This document shows positions 50,267 through 62,870 of a stretch of DNA of 64,000 nucleotides, in pieces; position 1 is the stretch's first letter; the number at the start of each line of letters is the position of its first letter. The notes below the pieces were generated by a model. The model was not told the DNA's origin. It did no database searches and saw only the letters and a program-made list of their open reading frames with translations. The stretch is from Coniferiporia sulphurascens (lineage: Eukaryota > Basidiomycota > Agaricomycetes > Hymenochaetales > Hymenochaetaceae), in NCBI GenBank assembly GCA_002794785.1, contig NBBA01000015.1:682001-746000 (forward strand). Reading direction: 5' to 3'. Made by a program: the position numbers and the translations under genes.

Positions 50267-53200
50267 GGGAGTGGACGAAGATAACTCTACTGTGAACGAA
50301 GCGCTAGTGCCGTAAGATGGGGAACATTGTTGTGTTGCAGTGCGAAATATATAAAGATATAGATACTCCCTAATCACGTATATTGTACATGTACTGTACT
50401 ACTGTATGTATGATCTGGACATGCTCGCCCTTTGGCCGGGCGCTGAGGAGTTTTCTAATCAAGTCTGCTCTCCGAAAACAGGCTCCATGAAATTGGCATT
50501 CGCCTGAGTCGCTCATAGTATTATCTGGGCTCACGAGCTCTACAAGTATGAAATGACGATCTTGGTGGGTGTCCGGATTCGGCCGAAAGTCCCGAAATAG
50601 TAATAAATTATAAATGAGGCGAACGGACGCCTAACCGAATCCGGATCTAACCCTGTCATTAGCCTCGAGCTTTGCCCGGGATGGTTTGAGGCTCATCTTG
50701 TGTTTGTGGAGTCTGAGAGGTTTAGGACTGTGTCCACGATCAGGGGGGGTTTAAAAGAGATTATCTTGGCGAGGTTTAGTCGCATGATCGAGAAATAGAC
50801 GTCAAAGTATTGAGTGAATCAAGAAGAGTTAGGAGTCAAGCGAAAGAAGGAAACATCGCGTCTTCTCTTGTAAATTTTTTAATTGAATTGCCACCACGTG
50901 CGCACCCCGAACGTAAGGTACGAGTGAATCACATGCGCAACACAATTTTCATTAGTCCTAAATAGCGTATTTTTGACCCACCGACCCACCGACGAGTTCA
51001 CCCCAGGTGGAATAGATCGAACTCTCATCGGTGTCCAGCGTCCAAATTGTATAATAACGTACGTAAATGGAACGAGAGAGGACACGTTGATACAATGAGT
51101 CCACATCTTCGCGGCGGACAAAAGTCGTTCATATGAATGCCCAGCGTATCATAGCCGATAATTCACTGATGGGCTGGATTCTCATGGAAAAGATGGGGAG
51201 TGTGGAGGAATCTCAAAGCGTATCAGAACGCAGAAAGCATAATCTGGATTTGTATCAAGTTTTTCCGAGCCCTGTTGAATAGGGTTCCGCAATAACATTT
51301 CCTCGGCTCAACTGTGGAGAGATAGTACACGGAGGCCCGTAGTCTGTTCATAAGTTCGCAAAACGTGTTACATCGGAGATAGCTTCATAGGAAAGAAGAG
51401 AATCAGAAAAGGATGGGGATGGATGCCTTTCGGAGTTTCACATTCGGGCTGTGAGCATGGACATGGTCTTAGGATGTTTGGATCTGAAGTTTTCGGCGGA
51501 GTAGACCAAACCATGGGAGCGAATCTGCGCAATTGATTTATGAAGGTGGTCAATTGAAGACGAAGCCGGTCATATACTCGACCATTCCGACACAAGAAGC
51601 GCTCGAAGAGGTATAGATGCATGAGGCTCACGTGGACGTCTTATCTGACAGGCTCGGGGTATTTCGTATTCCAATGCTCCTACCGTCCCGTTGCCCGAGA
51701 AGCCGAGTAAGTTCACATCTTTCAACTGAACGGTATCTGCTGTCGCAATCCTCGCATTTATCTTGTCCCGTGGACCGAAAAGCACTAAAAGGGTCAAAGA
51801 CCTCGCAAATCAGCGAGGAAGACCATGACCAAGACAGCAAAATGCGGGGTTAGCGTTTAGTAAAGTAATTTGTAGTTGAATTGTGAGTCCCTATGAACCA
51901 ATCCCGAGCGCCGGTGCACATATACATGCCGAAGCCCGGTATCGGTACGATACGAAGGGAAAGAAAGTAAGGGCCGGAAAAAAAGGAATCACTGTTGGCC
52001 TAATACAAAGGGTTATTTACAGTTAGAAACGTTTTTCCGAAGCAAATACACGCTGCCCTCGACTTCAAAGACGACGCCCAAAATGTTCAAGTCCGTTTTA
52101 CATGAAAGGCATGCACTGGAGCAGAACGACTCGGACCTGGGCATTGAACCTTGAATATCTAATTTCCCCGAACGTCGGCAGTGGGGATGTCCATTAGTAG
52201 TGAGGCGGCCGTGTCATTCGGATTTAAGTGAATTTGTCTTTGATTCACAGTTCTGAAGTGCCTGTGCAACGGAGAACCGACTTCTAGCTAAATGCGAAAG
52301 ATGTCGTGTTCCGAGTCGCCAGTCATAAGCTAAGCTGGACGACTGAGCGTTTTTCGTTTGCTGTTCTATCTCGGTCCGATCCGGTACGGTGATGCTGATG
52401 CCGCTATCCCGATCGGGCTCTCGAGGACTTGCCGTGTGAGAACGCTGATCTGATCATCACGAATCGCCGCAGTACTGAAGGCTAACGCCACTTCGGGATG
52501 ATGCACTACGAGCCTGGAGCCCGGCTGGCTAAGCACAACCCCGGCTGACATCAGCCTCAGCCTGCTCATCTCCCCGGAGTTCTTAGACCTCTTGCGTTCC
52601 GACCGCTGGGGTTTAAGTGAACACCGCGCCGTTTCGGTGCCCGATGGCCGCTGTCCAGGAACAACATCTATTCATTCCTAGTACTCGGCGCGGCTAAACC
52701 GTGACGCTATACATAGTATCTACTATCATTAAGGGCTCGCTGACGCTCTAGGTGTTAGCATTTACGCAACGGGAAGCAGATATCGATACCTTTGACAAGT
52801 GTGGCTTCTATGATCACCCGAGCTCACCGAGGAAAACTGGTCTCCCAATTGGTATAAAACTTTTGGTTCGATCTGCGAACTTCTTCTGAGTACTATACAG
52901 GTAGTCCAATTGTCAATTATCTTATGACGCAAGTGGGCATCTCGGAACGCAACAGTAACATCCGTTCCGCATCTTCTACGACCCCCTGGGTTCTATTAAG
53001 TGCTTCCCAGAATTTGGATAACACTTCAAAAGAGACGTGTATCACAACGTCAATATAGTTCCGGTTTATTCGTCCCGCAGCGCATTTTGCATATGCCACG
53101 GTGAGCGTCTGATACGTACGTTTCTAGTACAGTCGAGAAGGAAGTTGAAAAATTGCAAGATTCTTGTCAAAAATTTTGAGCGCACGCTAAGCTTGCAGCG

Positions 53201-55154
53201 GAAGTCGTACATCAACAGTCGCAATACGAAAGTTGATGAGAAAAGTCGATACATTGAACGAAAATCAGCAGATCGAGCCAGATAGATGGAGATAATGTCC
53301 GCAACGGTCGAGCGGCTAGTGGTATATGCGAACAGTCTCATCACTTTCGCTCACAAAGGATCCGCATTGTCCATTTCAACCCGGGTGAAAGCGTAGTGGT
53401 TGGAATTTGCGCACTGCCTATAAAATTTATATTAAGGAACGAGAAGTACTCATCGGAATACTGAGGAAATAAGTGTGACGCCACTGTCAAAGTTGGAGAA
53501 AGGACACTGGCTAGCCTCAGAGTCTCGGTCCCCGCAAGTGAAGGATATTGTTGATTACCAGCGGGATCGATGGACCTGGATCTAGTAGAATGGTATGCAA
53601 GTGTTGAAGATATATTGCCACATAAACGGAAGGGAGTAATACCGACCGTAGTAAGGCTTGAAACAACGAAGTGGCACTCCCGCGTCCGAACCCAAGGTAT
53701 TGCTCGCTACCGGATAGGTATTTCCAATTTTCAGCAGCCTGAAAACCGAGAATCAATTGGTTCTTGAGACATACAAGTAAGCTTGAGCGGGAGTAAATTG
53801 AGATAGATGAAACCGGGATCTGTGCGACTCCCGCCGCTTCTAGCCAGAAAAGATGAGATGAACCACCAGAGTCAAGTTCAAGAACTTGTGCGAGTCTCAT
53901 CAGAACCTGTCAAACCTGGTCATTGTCTAGTCCTACCCCTCACGCCCCGTAATATATGTAGGGAATCTCCTCGATAGATGCGGTGGCCGTCGGAATGAGT
54001 ACGCGAGATGCCTTTGCGGAACGGTGATTTAAGGAAAATGCGGTATCTTATCCGCCACAAGCATAACCTGGGGTATGGTCATTCCGAATCCGCTGAGAAG
54101 TCGGAAAGTGGGGCGCCCAGTAACCTGCAGCGGAAGGTTTCTGGTCGATCCACTCTAGTCTATTCCATGGCTAGCACCAAAATTTTCGGAGCCAAGACAT
54201 CATAGGGACAGCCCGAGTTTTGCGCTTCATACTAGTGGCGGTGTCATGTAGGAGTTGAAACCTGACATCCGAACCAACTTCGAGAGATGTCAATGGGGTA
54301 ATAGAAGAACGCATTTTCGGCGTTATCATTATGCGCACACAAAATGCGTCCGCCACTAATCCGAGAGTACACGGGAAAGAAGAATCACAACTCTGAAGAT
54401 AGCATTAATTAGGTGGCATGATCTCAAAATTGGAAGTCACGGACGGAGAACTCGTAAGCAGCCTCCTTCCCGGGCCTCCGATGTAGTTGCCTTCGGATCG
54501 GAGGAGTATCGCAAAAGAATAATAAAAGCGGCAGGAAGTGGCCGGAGACGGAAGATCGATCTCGCGATCTACATATACATCTAGCTGGAAAGGTGGCCTG
54601 GTTGTACTTTCCTCAGGATGAATCCGAGATTATGGAGAGAACTCGTCACACAATTGTAGTCGAACGCAGATTTTTTTGGCAAAGCGAAAGAGGGCGCGCA
54701 TCCATAGGCATCGCCGTCATTTGTCGTGGACGACCTCATTGCAATATTTAAGCGGAGTTTTACATTGGATTACACAGCCTTGACCCAGCGAAATTAAAAC
54801 CCGGCGTTATCAGCATGCCTTGATTATTTGCGGTCATTGTAGTCCACCAGTCCCTGAAAACGATGCTCTCTAATAATTGAGGAGGAATGTTGAACAACTA
54901 GGTGTCAGCCTGCGACTGATACTGGATTCGCAGAGTTGGCCCAGGTGCGCAAAGTGCTTTGCTGGTAACAATATTTCATGTTGTCAACACATCACGTCGA
55001 TCCGATCAAGGACATCGCTTTATCGAAGCAGACCTTTCGACGGAAGATCTCAACCCGGACGCGTGGTTTAAACTATCCGACCCGAGGGATGGGGGGATGG
55101 GGGCGGGCCATGAGTTTGCTGTACATCACGACGAGGCTGGGTAGTTTGCGTACC
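50267..55154. other. long gene-poor region
   Basis: No supported gene. A minus-strand stretch at 51850-51368 has a possible CEDC and, farther along, ILRPCPCSQPECETPKG, which again shows a Cys-x-Cys motif; it may be a decayed relative. Other frames (53037-53285, 53517-53900, 53570-53767) lack motifs. Confidence 0.35.
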
Positions 55155-55579
55155 TTAACGTGGCAACTGTGCGAAGTTGTTGATGACCATGATGGGAAAC
55201 TCGGCCAGTGCAGGCAGATCCCTTGCCAAAAAGTTAGGGGGATATCCAGGGAAAATCGGCAAGGGTCCAAAACAGGTTGGAGTTTGTGAAACTGGAGGTG
55301 GACAGTCGAGCCCGAGGGTAATGCTATGATCTGCCAACGCCAGCCTTGAGCGCTGCGTCGGCATGGTAAAGTCCGTGGGTAGCTGTGCAGAGTTTGGCTG
55401 GGAACTTGGGAAGAGCAGGTGCGTGATAGGTTAGCCTTGTACTTTTTTCGATCGAAACGATCCCGTGATGACATAAGGAACTCAGCTAACCTTGAGGGCC
55501 AGCCTATGGATTCTGGACCTGGGACGTAACGTCGTTCAAGCCCTGAAGACTGAAAACTCGAAGGCAGGCTCGCGATCAT
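55155..55579 (-). CDS. small Pro/Leu-rich protein, unknown (gene O)
   Basis: Exons 55579-55491 and 55404-55155, 112 aa, joined by an 86-bp intron (GTTAGC...CCCAAG). MIASLPSSFQSSGLERRYV leads to a Pro-rich second exon (FGPLPIFPGYPPNFLARDLP, LAEFPIMVINNFAQLPR). The second exon has the feel of real coding sequence, but no domain is recognised and an upstream exon may be missing. It is divergent from zinc-cluster gene H, with 225 bp between the start codons. Confidence 0.38.
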
Positions 55580-55804
55580 CTTCGAAACGTGTCCGCCCTT
55601 ACAGGCGAACGCAGTGTCGGATCATTATGGCACCCTCTAAACCTTACCATGGTTTATTCGATTCAAATTCAGATTCTTTTTTTCATAACGGCTTCAGTGC
55701 TATATTAATCGGTTAGCTTATAAGACCATGGGTCAACGCCGCCTCTTCTTCCAGAGCTTCGTCCCTTCCACTAAAGAACGAGGAGATCTCTACTTGGAGC
55801 ACCG
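55580..55804. promoter_or_regulatory. divergent promoter region between genes O and H
   Basis: 225 bp between two start codons on opposite strands. CTTATAAG at about 55717 lies some 85 bp before the ATG of gene H and may be its TATA element. Confidence 0.4.
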
Positions 55805-57325
55805 ATGACCACCCAGAATATGTCGAGCACCTCCCGCGTCCGCCAGGCTTCTTCGACGAGCTCCGCTGACACCGGAAAGTCAAAACGAGCACGTACCAAG
55901 CACGCCTGCGACGAATGTCGACGCTCTCAGAAGAAGGTGAACTTTCTTACGCGCGTCTTTACCTAGTGAGAACCAGTCTGATAAGCGTCTATCGATGTAG
56001 TGCGATGGTGACAAGCCATTATGCCGGCGCTGTTATCTAAATGGCACACAGTGTACCTACACTCCTCACAAGAGCAGAAGTCAATGCGCATGCACAGGCC
56101 AAGGCGACGACGTCCACCGCGATGCACTCGTACCGGATGTTTTCATCTTTCCCGATAGTAAGCCCTTCGAGCTCGACCGTCAGGACGTCTCTCATATCCG
56201 CGTCTTTGAACAGCATCACTGAGTTCATTTCACACTTGGTCCACCACGAGCTCGCCGAATCAGTCACCGAGCACATCGGGCTCGGGACTCGATACTCCAT
56301 CTCCGACGTACCTCTCCCACGAAGAAAGTCTAGGAGCAGCGCAGAGCACAGACTATCTAAGTGGCGCAGCCGTAAACCAGGCCCAGCCTGAGCATTTGCC
56401 ACCTCCTTTCCAGCGCGGAAGCCATCTGTACAGTCAACGATCTCGCTCAGTACCCAATGTCTCCAGGATAGACTCCGTGCCTCTACCGTACCGCACGACG
56501 AGTTATTCGTCCGTTCTCGCACCCTCGTCTCCACCTCACTATCCGCTCGACCAAGTCACTTCCATGCTTGGGCCCGCTTCTGCTCCTTCTGGTCACGCTT
56601 GCCAGCAACCGAGCCAACACCTCGGCAGTTCCTCACAAACGACGCATAATGCACTTTTGCTCTCACACTACAACTACATGCAACTTGATGTCGGTTCCGC
56701 CTCTGTGTATGACTATGGGGCGCAATACAATCAACACGTGAGGGATACGGACCCGGAGATCGGACGTCATCAACCGTCTTTCTTCAGCGATGGGACGCCG
56801 TCTTTTTCCCCAGCTGCGCGGCAATCGTACGATGGGCAGCATCAGTTTGATCAGCACAGCCAAGATGGATATGATGTGTCAACCACGGCCCCTTCAATGG
56901 ACCTGGACTTCCATGCTAACCCCACATCCAACTTCTTCGTAATACAGCGTGGTGTAGGCTCGGAAGCTATCGGCGCTGCTGCCATACCACAACTGCAAGC
57001 GTCACGTGCCGGAGTGAATGTTTCTTCCCAGCAGCTCCATATTGAGCAGCAGTTCGCACAGTTTGAACACCCAGCTCATGACCATCAGGACGAGCACGTC
57101 GAATACCAGTACACGCAATTACGCGCGACGGACATGGGACCCGCCGCCACGGGCGAAAGTGGCGCTCAAAGTATGCACTTGAACCTTCCGCCGTCGCACT
57201 TCCAGCACACACAATGGGGGAACGCCGAGCTTGTTGCCACATCACCCGCCAGCGGCAGTCCCGGCTCGGCGTATGCCAGCCCGACCGCTTTTGGTAGCTT
57301 CGAATTTTACGACTGGGCACAGTGA
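55805..57325 (+). CDS. Zn(II)2Cys6 regulator-like protein (gene H)
   Basis: Exons 55805-55936, 56001-56157 and 56214-57325, 466 aa; introns are 64 and 56 bp. MTTQNMSSTSRVRQASSTSS and a basic stretch (GKSKRARTKHA) lead to CDECRRSQKK, an intron exactly before the third cysteine, then CDGDKPLCRRCYLNGTQC: perfect C-x2-C-x6-C-x6-C-x2-C-x6-C with the usual basic loop. Such clusters bind CGG-type DNA sites as nuclear regulators. The remaining 380 residues are Ser/Gln/His-rich and disordered, ending SPTAFGSFEFYDWAQ; acidic and aromatic ends of this kind often act as activation regions (inference). The large fungal regulatory domain is absent. This is the most complete of the zinc-cluster genes here. 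Confidence 0.87.
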
Positions 57326-57800
57326 TGCCAGATATTGTTTTAGCGCGTCCATCTGGTGGCCATTCCCCGTCCCGCTTTCGTCAGCGAGTACCTGCAGAAG
57401 ATATCAACTTTATCGAGGGATTTATTAATGCGGACGCTTTCTTCTCCGGGTACTCAATTTCCCGTTAGCTCCTCACGATGATCCCTCTGCATTTCGGATG
57501 TGGTGTTACCTTTACTTTTGTTGGTCTTTATACTTCCCTCTTCAACAGTTTCTTTTTCTAGTTTCTTGACTTTTCTCTATTTCCTTTCATATTCTTCTTG
57601 ATTTATGAATCCCGCACACCTCTCTCTGTTTACATTCCAGATTCATACGTATCCATCTGTAATGTCTTATTACTTTTTTATGAGCAACACATCGTATCTG
57701 AGGATACATTTCCACACGTGCTGCGGAAAATGCATAAACGGCATAACATTATCATTACGTAATTTTGCAGAGAAGATCGGCAGATGCGGCCGAATATGGC
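57326..57800. other. convergent 3' region
   Basis: Lies between the ends of gene H (+) and the small helical gene (-). T-rich; no gene seen. Confidence 0.45.
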
Positions 57801-58089
57801 CTAAATGAATAACACCCGGGAGTACTCGGTCGAACTCTCAGGCTTCCGCTGCCGTCTTGCGTGGACATTTACGTCTCCGATGGTGGGAGGGCTTTGCGTG
57901 ATCGAATCTTCGAGCTCGCAAAGTAGCAGATCAGCAGATGCGGTCAAGCTCTCGACTAGCTCTGCTGATCCGCCAGCTCTGCCTAACTTGGCATGTAGTC
58001 GGAACAGGTGTGTTTCTAGCGCTGCGACAGATTCTCTCTAACGCCGAGTGCTTTATCGAGATATAATCATACATCACCCGAGTGTTCAT
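57801..58089 (-). CDS. small helical protein, unknown
   Basis: Exons 58089-58078 (MNTR) and 58037-57801, 82 aa, with a 40-bp intron (GTGATG...GTTAG). The second exon has strong amphipathic helical character (SVAALETHLFRLHAKLG, LVESLTASADLLLCELEDS) and then a basic tail. The opposite-strand frame over the same bases is Ser-rich and is taken as its shadow. The size and helix recall small subunits of kinetochore or trafficking complexes, but no family is claimed. The very short first exon makes the start uncertain. Confidence 0.4.
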
Positions 58090-58416
58090 TTTCTTCGATG
58101 GTTCTGAGCCTCCACGGGCTCTTTACGCCGCGGGCGAGGTTGGTGTGAGGCAAGAACCGTGTGGCGTCAGGCGTTTTGCACTTAGGCTGTGGCGTTTGGT
58201 GGTGTTTGTCTTCCCTCCCTTTTCCGGCCTTTTAACTTTCGCCGAGAGTCGGTTAGTCAGCCGCCGGCTCTAGCCTAATATTTAGGCGAATCGCCTCAGG
58301 AAAGCGTCTCCTCAGTCTCCCCATATATAGTCGGACCCCACTTACAGAAGTTCTCGAGGCTATCTCGCCGTTTGGAGTACAATAGCATACGCGTCGATGT
58401 TGGGGGCTCAGAGAGG

Positions 58417-58424
58417 TATAAAAT
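58417..58424 (+). promoter_or_regulatory. TATA box upstream of gene P
   Basis: TATAAAAT lies 71 bp before the ATG at 58488 and supports that gene start. Confidence 0.6.
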
Positions 58425-58487
58425 GGCGTAGCATGCTAGAACGCCCGTGTAGCATCGCAAGGAATTGTGCAACTATCTAACGCAAAC

Positions 58488-59352
58488 ATGCATATGGTCT
58501 TTCACGCGAGGTCGCGCCTATATCCGGAAAATATGCCGCTACTTCCACCACCCGTGTATCAAAGTAAGTGTCGTCCTGCGCCCGAACCAGGGGGGTGGCA
58601 GGGAAAGACTCGCTGTAAGAATAACAGTACTGGTGAGTTACCCGTCTCCCTTGGTCCGCGCATGATCCCAAATACGCTATTCAACCGTAAGCCCTTTTAA
58701 ACATCCTCCTACAGTTTAACGAGCTCGTGCTCTCACAATCAGGTAATCACACGCCGTATTGCTATCCTTCACAAGAGATGCCGAATCCAGATTCACGGGT
58801 ATTATCTGTGGTACGTAACTCGCAAGTCATCTAGTCGCTATGCCACCTTTGGTGCTGTTTCCTTTCTTTACTTATGCGAATTCTTCCAGACGGCTACAGT
58901 CATCTCTATCTCCGGACCAGCCCTGCTGTCTTTAGCCCAAGACACTTCAACGCTGAAGACGGGGCATGACTATTCCCTCTGTGCTCTTCTTTTCGCATCC
59001 GCCGCAACGGCTTTTCTGAGCTTGCAAATGGCGTACAAAGGCTGTGAGAATCTCACGGGGTCGGTTAGTTCTGCCTTGATCTCTATAGCTGTTTCTCAGA
59101 AATGTCACCTCCACGCCTTGTCTTTAGAAGTATACTCGCTGGATGAATCCAGTCACTATTGCCGATGCATCCGCCACATCCCTGGCGGCAAGTCTTATCC
59201 TAGCCACGGCTGGGATCTTAGGATATTGGGTGGTCTACGTAACCCTTGGAGCCCTTCCCATGATCGTCGCATTCCACTATTTCATACCAAAAGCCCCTTC
59301 CGGAAGGACAAGAGACCAAAAGTTGAATACATCTTGGCTCAATCAGGCATAA
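58488..59352 (+). CDS. putative multi-pass membrane protein (gene P)
   Basis: Exons 58488-58686, 58743-58810, 58890-59063 and 59128-59352, 221 aa; introns are 56, 79 and 64 bp, all GT-AG and in phase. The N-terminal third is polar with several Pro and Cys (MPLLPPPVYQSK, NHTPYCYPSQEMP). Exon 3 opens TATVISISGPALLSLAQ and holds a membrane helix (YSLCALLFASAATAFLSLQM) followed by a possible glycosylation site (CENLTGS). Exon 4 holds a helical hairpin (LAASLILATAGILGYWVVYV, LGALPMIVAFHYFIP) and a short basic tail. Exon 3 of gene Q (5361) opens with the same motif in the same phase, so the two look like paralogues. No known family recognised; function unknown. Confidence 0.74.
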
Positions 59353-61358
59353 GTCATAGATTAACCTGTATTGTTATGCAAATTTCCCCAACTCAAATAC
59401 TATACCATATCTTAGAATTACTTGTACCGATGACTCCACGGCTTTCTATCCACTTGACTTTGCATCTCTGGCGGCCTCCGTTATATTATTGAGTTAGTCG
59501 TTTCCGGTACTTTCGGTGCAAAAACAAAATATTTCATTTTGAAGTAACGCCGCTGATGGGTCAAAATTGACGTCAGATGTTTTAATTGCGGAACTACTGT
59601 ATCTTATGTTGGCATCGTACAACCTCCATTACAAAGCGGCTTCTAATTACTACAAAATTGCAATTCCAAGTTTTCACGCTGGAAAGCCTCAAGTAGGCAT
59701 TAAGTGGGCTATAAAAACGGGTATGGTGTCACCGCGACAAATTGTTGTGTCGTCATGAAGACGCTGTCGGGATGGATATTTTGCGAGCAAGAAGAGCTTT
59801 GAAAGCCTGCCGGTTTGCACAACAAGCAATTTTTTCAGCGAGCTTTATTCACGGTCATACTTATTACATGCTGTAGAGCGTTTGGTCGCGTCATTTCGGG
59901 TGGAATAATATATTGTGGTGTACAGTGAAAGGTCTGAAAAGTGACAAAAGGTGGCAGAACGCATCCAGCATTTCATTTTTTTCAATCCCAGATAAAAAGC
60001 TGTCCGTAATTGAGGTTACATCTTATGTAATTTACTCTGTCGGAGTATCAAAATGAAATCAATCAATCTACATGTCAGACTTTTTCTGGCAGGTCGCCTT
60101 GGAAGAGGCTTTCACCGCTTGGACATGCGATGCCGAGTTACAAGTACAACTTTGAGGAATGCGTCGTCCATCATGGCATGCCTGTGCATATTAACGCCGG
60201 AGGGAACTCATAAAGCGACAGATTCTGACACTGTGTCCCGATGCTCTACTCTGGACACACTGGCCTGGTTTTTACTCTATCGCTGCGACACTTGACTTGC
60301 GCGTTTCATCGTTTGCGAGAACTTTTACAATGCGGATATGCCGGGACACAATCCAGGTATGGTCCTTCTCCCTCATCCGGGCGTACAATTCGGAGCTTTG
60401 AGGTGCACCTTCGTGGCTTCCGTTCTTCCCTACCTCCGCGTAGACCGGAATCTTCTGCCGCCGATGCGGCGAACCGCTGCGTTTCACAGATGATGTAGGC
60501 CCAAGCTCGTGGTGAGGCCGGAACCAGTTTTGTCGTTACGTGCAGAGCACATCAAATCTAAAGAACTTATGGAGGATATGAGCGAAAGCTTGTTAACACC
60601 TTTTTCTCCTACCCTCACAATTACGAACTCGTACCAAAACTGGGTTCTGTCCACTTACCACCGCTAGCCTCCGGCTCAAACTTCCTGAAGTGTCTCGAGC
60701 ACCTATTCGTGCTTAGTAGCAAGAAAAGAAGGTATGGCACTGTCTCTATCATCTCAAAAATCGGCGACTAAGCGGTATGTGTGTATTAAGGCTGTGAATG
60801 TTGCTGCACACTGCCAAAACGGTGACTGACCCCGGAAGTGTAGCAAATTCTATCATAATAGAGATCCGCCACACAAGCCAAAACGTCTTACCACCAGTCT
60901 GGGAAAGGAACCTGCTACGTATGCAGCCAGGATTCGTTCCATTCTAATATAAAGGTTCGTTAGATAAAAGGCGCAGTGTACGCCATGAAGAACTGACGAT
61001 TGTTTTTCCTCGATCGTTTAGATATTTGTTTGCGTCTGCTCATAAGAACTTTGTATCTCTGAAACCTTTGCGTGAGCATTCGCCGTAATCCTCCTCGCTT
61101 TTCCTGCGAAGTGATCGAGAGGAAACTCGGCGAAAACTTTCATCATAATGCAGAATTTGCCTTTCACGGTATTTCGTCCTTTTGGACAGTCAGTACTCGA
61201 GTGTGGTCGCCTCACCCATGCCAAAAGAGGCATAATCTAAACTTCGTAGTTGATACAAGGGGTGCAGGATGGAAAAATGGGCATCTAGTACTTAAAGCGC
61301 CATGCGTTTATCACCTCAAGAATCGTGGCCTATCTAACTCTCCTGTCGTTCACAAACC
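59353..61358. other. gene-poor region
   Basis: No supported gene. A plus-strand stretch at about 60330-60497 looks weakly coding but has no partner exons. The end of the region must hold the promoter of gene I. Confidence 0.35.
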
Positions 61359-62326
61359 ATGCCACCGTCCCGCAAGACTATCGTTCCTAGGACGCATCCC
61401 TGTCAAAACTGTAGGACTGCGAAGCTAAGGGTAAGATGTGGAATCCATGAGATAATATCTAATACACAAGCCACCCTCAGTGCAGCGGAAATCAATTTGG
61501 CTGCGACCGCTGCTTAAAAAAGAGCCTGAAGTGTGGCGGGCCTGCATTGACTCTGAAGCAGGAAGAGTCAAAAGCGAGAAAGGGCTCCAAGGATACAAGG
61601 GGGATTCGGCCTAGATCGGGGAATCCTGGGCCGAGACGACGACACACTTCTGATGAACCGCGACCAGGAACATCAGCTGTCCCAGGTTGTACTGTACCAG
61701 AACCTCAACCAGACTTTTCCAATACTGAAGGGACGAAGAATGTACTCTATATACCCGCACCCGTTCCTTCATATATTGTCTCCGTCTCAAGTGGATCTCG
61801 CGTATGTATATTTTCTTTAAATTTTATTTAAATGCCCCGCCAATGATCTCCACAGATTAATGACACGGAACTCGAGAGTCCCGGGCACCACGACGATTCT
61901 GGAGGCATGAACAGGGGGTATAATGATGTATTGCCGGACAGAGGGCTCGAGAACTGGGATGGACACCGTAATAATTTCAGTTCGGAGGATATGCGTCATG
62001 CAAGTCACAGCGGAATCTACGGCTCACACCCGCAACCGATCTTGTAAGATTTTTTTCTACCAACTCAACAAAAAATTACATTTGCTGAGGTTTGTCCGGA
62101 TAGCAACCAGTATCTGGGGATACCAGTCGGTACTTCCGTATCGATTTCATCGAGATACCAATTAAACGCCTCCATTCCTGGGCCGGACCTGGCTTCAGTC
62201 CAATTTCAGTCCGACCCTCATCAAGGCGGCCGTGATGAAAACTATCAACGCAACTACGGGAATGCATTTGCGCATCTCGGTTACCCGACGAACAGCGGGT
62301 TCCTGTCGGGCTCGGGCATGCCTTGA
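61359..62326 (+). CDS. Zn(II)2Cys6 regulator-like protein (gene I)
   Basis: Exons 61359-61430, 61481-61801, 61856-62043 and 62104-62326, 267 aa; introns are 50, 54 and 60 bp. MPPSRKTIVPRTHP leads to CQNCRTAKLR, an intron exactly before the third cysteine, then CSGNQFGCDRCLKKSLKC: spacing C-x2-C-x6-C-x6-C-x2-C-x6-C with a normal basic loop. The rest is disordered: a basic part (KARKGSKDTRGIRPRSGNPG), an acidic, Asn/Gly-rich middle, and an end reading AFAHLGYPTNSGFLSGSGMP. Likely a nuclear DNA-binding protein; targets unknown, no regulatory core domain. It converges on gene J with the second MITE between them. Confidence 0.87.
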
Positions 62327-62870
62327 GAACGCGGACAGAGTGCGGGTCTATTTTTGTTTTGGTCTTTTGATATAGCTGGGGAATGTAAACGGCTCATGCA
62401 TAAATGTAAAAGTAACTAACGTGTATTTCATAATTTCATACTCTGATCGCGTGCCTTGACAGCTGCGCACTTGTTTTGCTTTGACGTGCTCTCCCGAGAT
62501 ATTTTTTTGATTTCGGCCGTGAACGTGCCCGCGATCCCCAATGATCTTCGTCGCATTTCAAATAACGTGCCGCGTATGTGTGAACGCTACAAACGCCGGT
62601 ACGATAGGAGTTTCATCGAGAAGTAATACTATTTGGGACACCTCCCATAATGCGAGAAGTCTGGCGAATTGCATACTGTTGTTGATACGGTCAAGGAGTA
62701 ACCGATGCCACCAGCGGGTTCGTGGCGTCGTAACACACATCCGTAATGGCCCCTCCCGTCGGGAGTCCCGTATACATGTACCTCAAAGGACAAGGGAAAT
62801 CAACCTCAAACATCGCTAACTTGCCAAACTGAAATCATTTGTAATGTGCACTTTTATTTTAGGCCTTTTA
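62327..62870. other. 3' region of gene I up to the second MITE
   Basis: No supported gene. TA at 62869-62870 is the target site of the adjoining element. Confidence 0.45.

Noticed and set aside
51700..51780. CEDC...C on the minus strand as a seventh zinc cluster
   Set aside because: Spacing to the next cysteine is eight residues and no second half follows.
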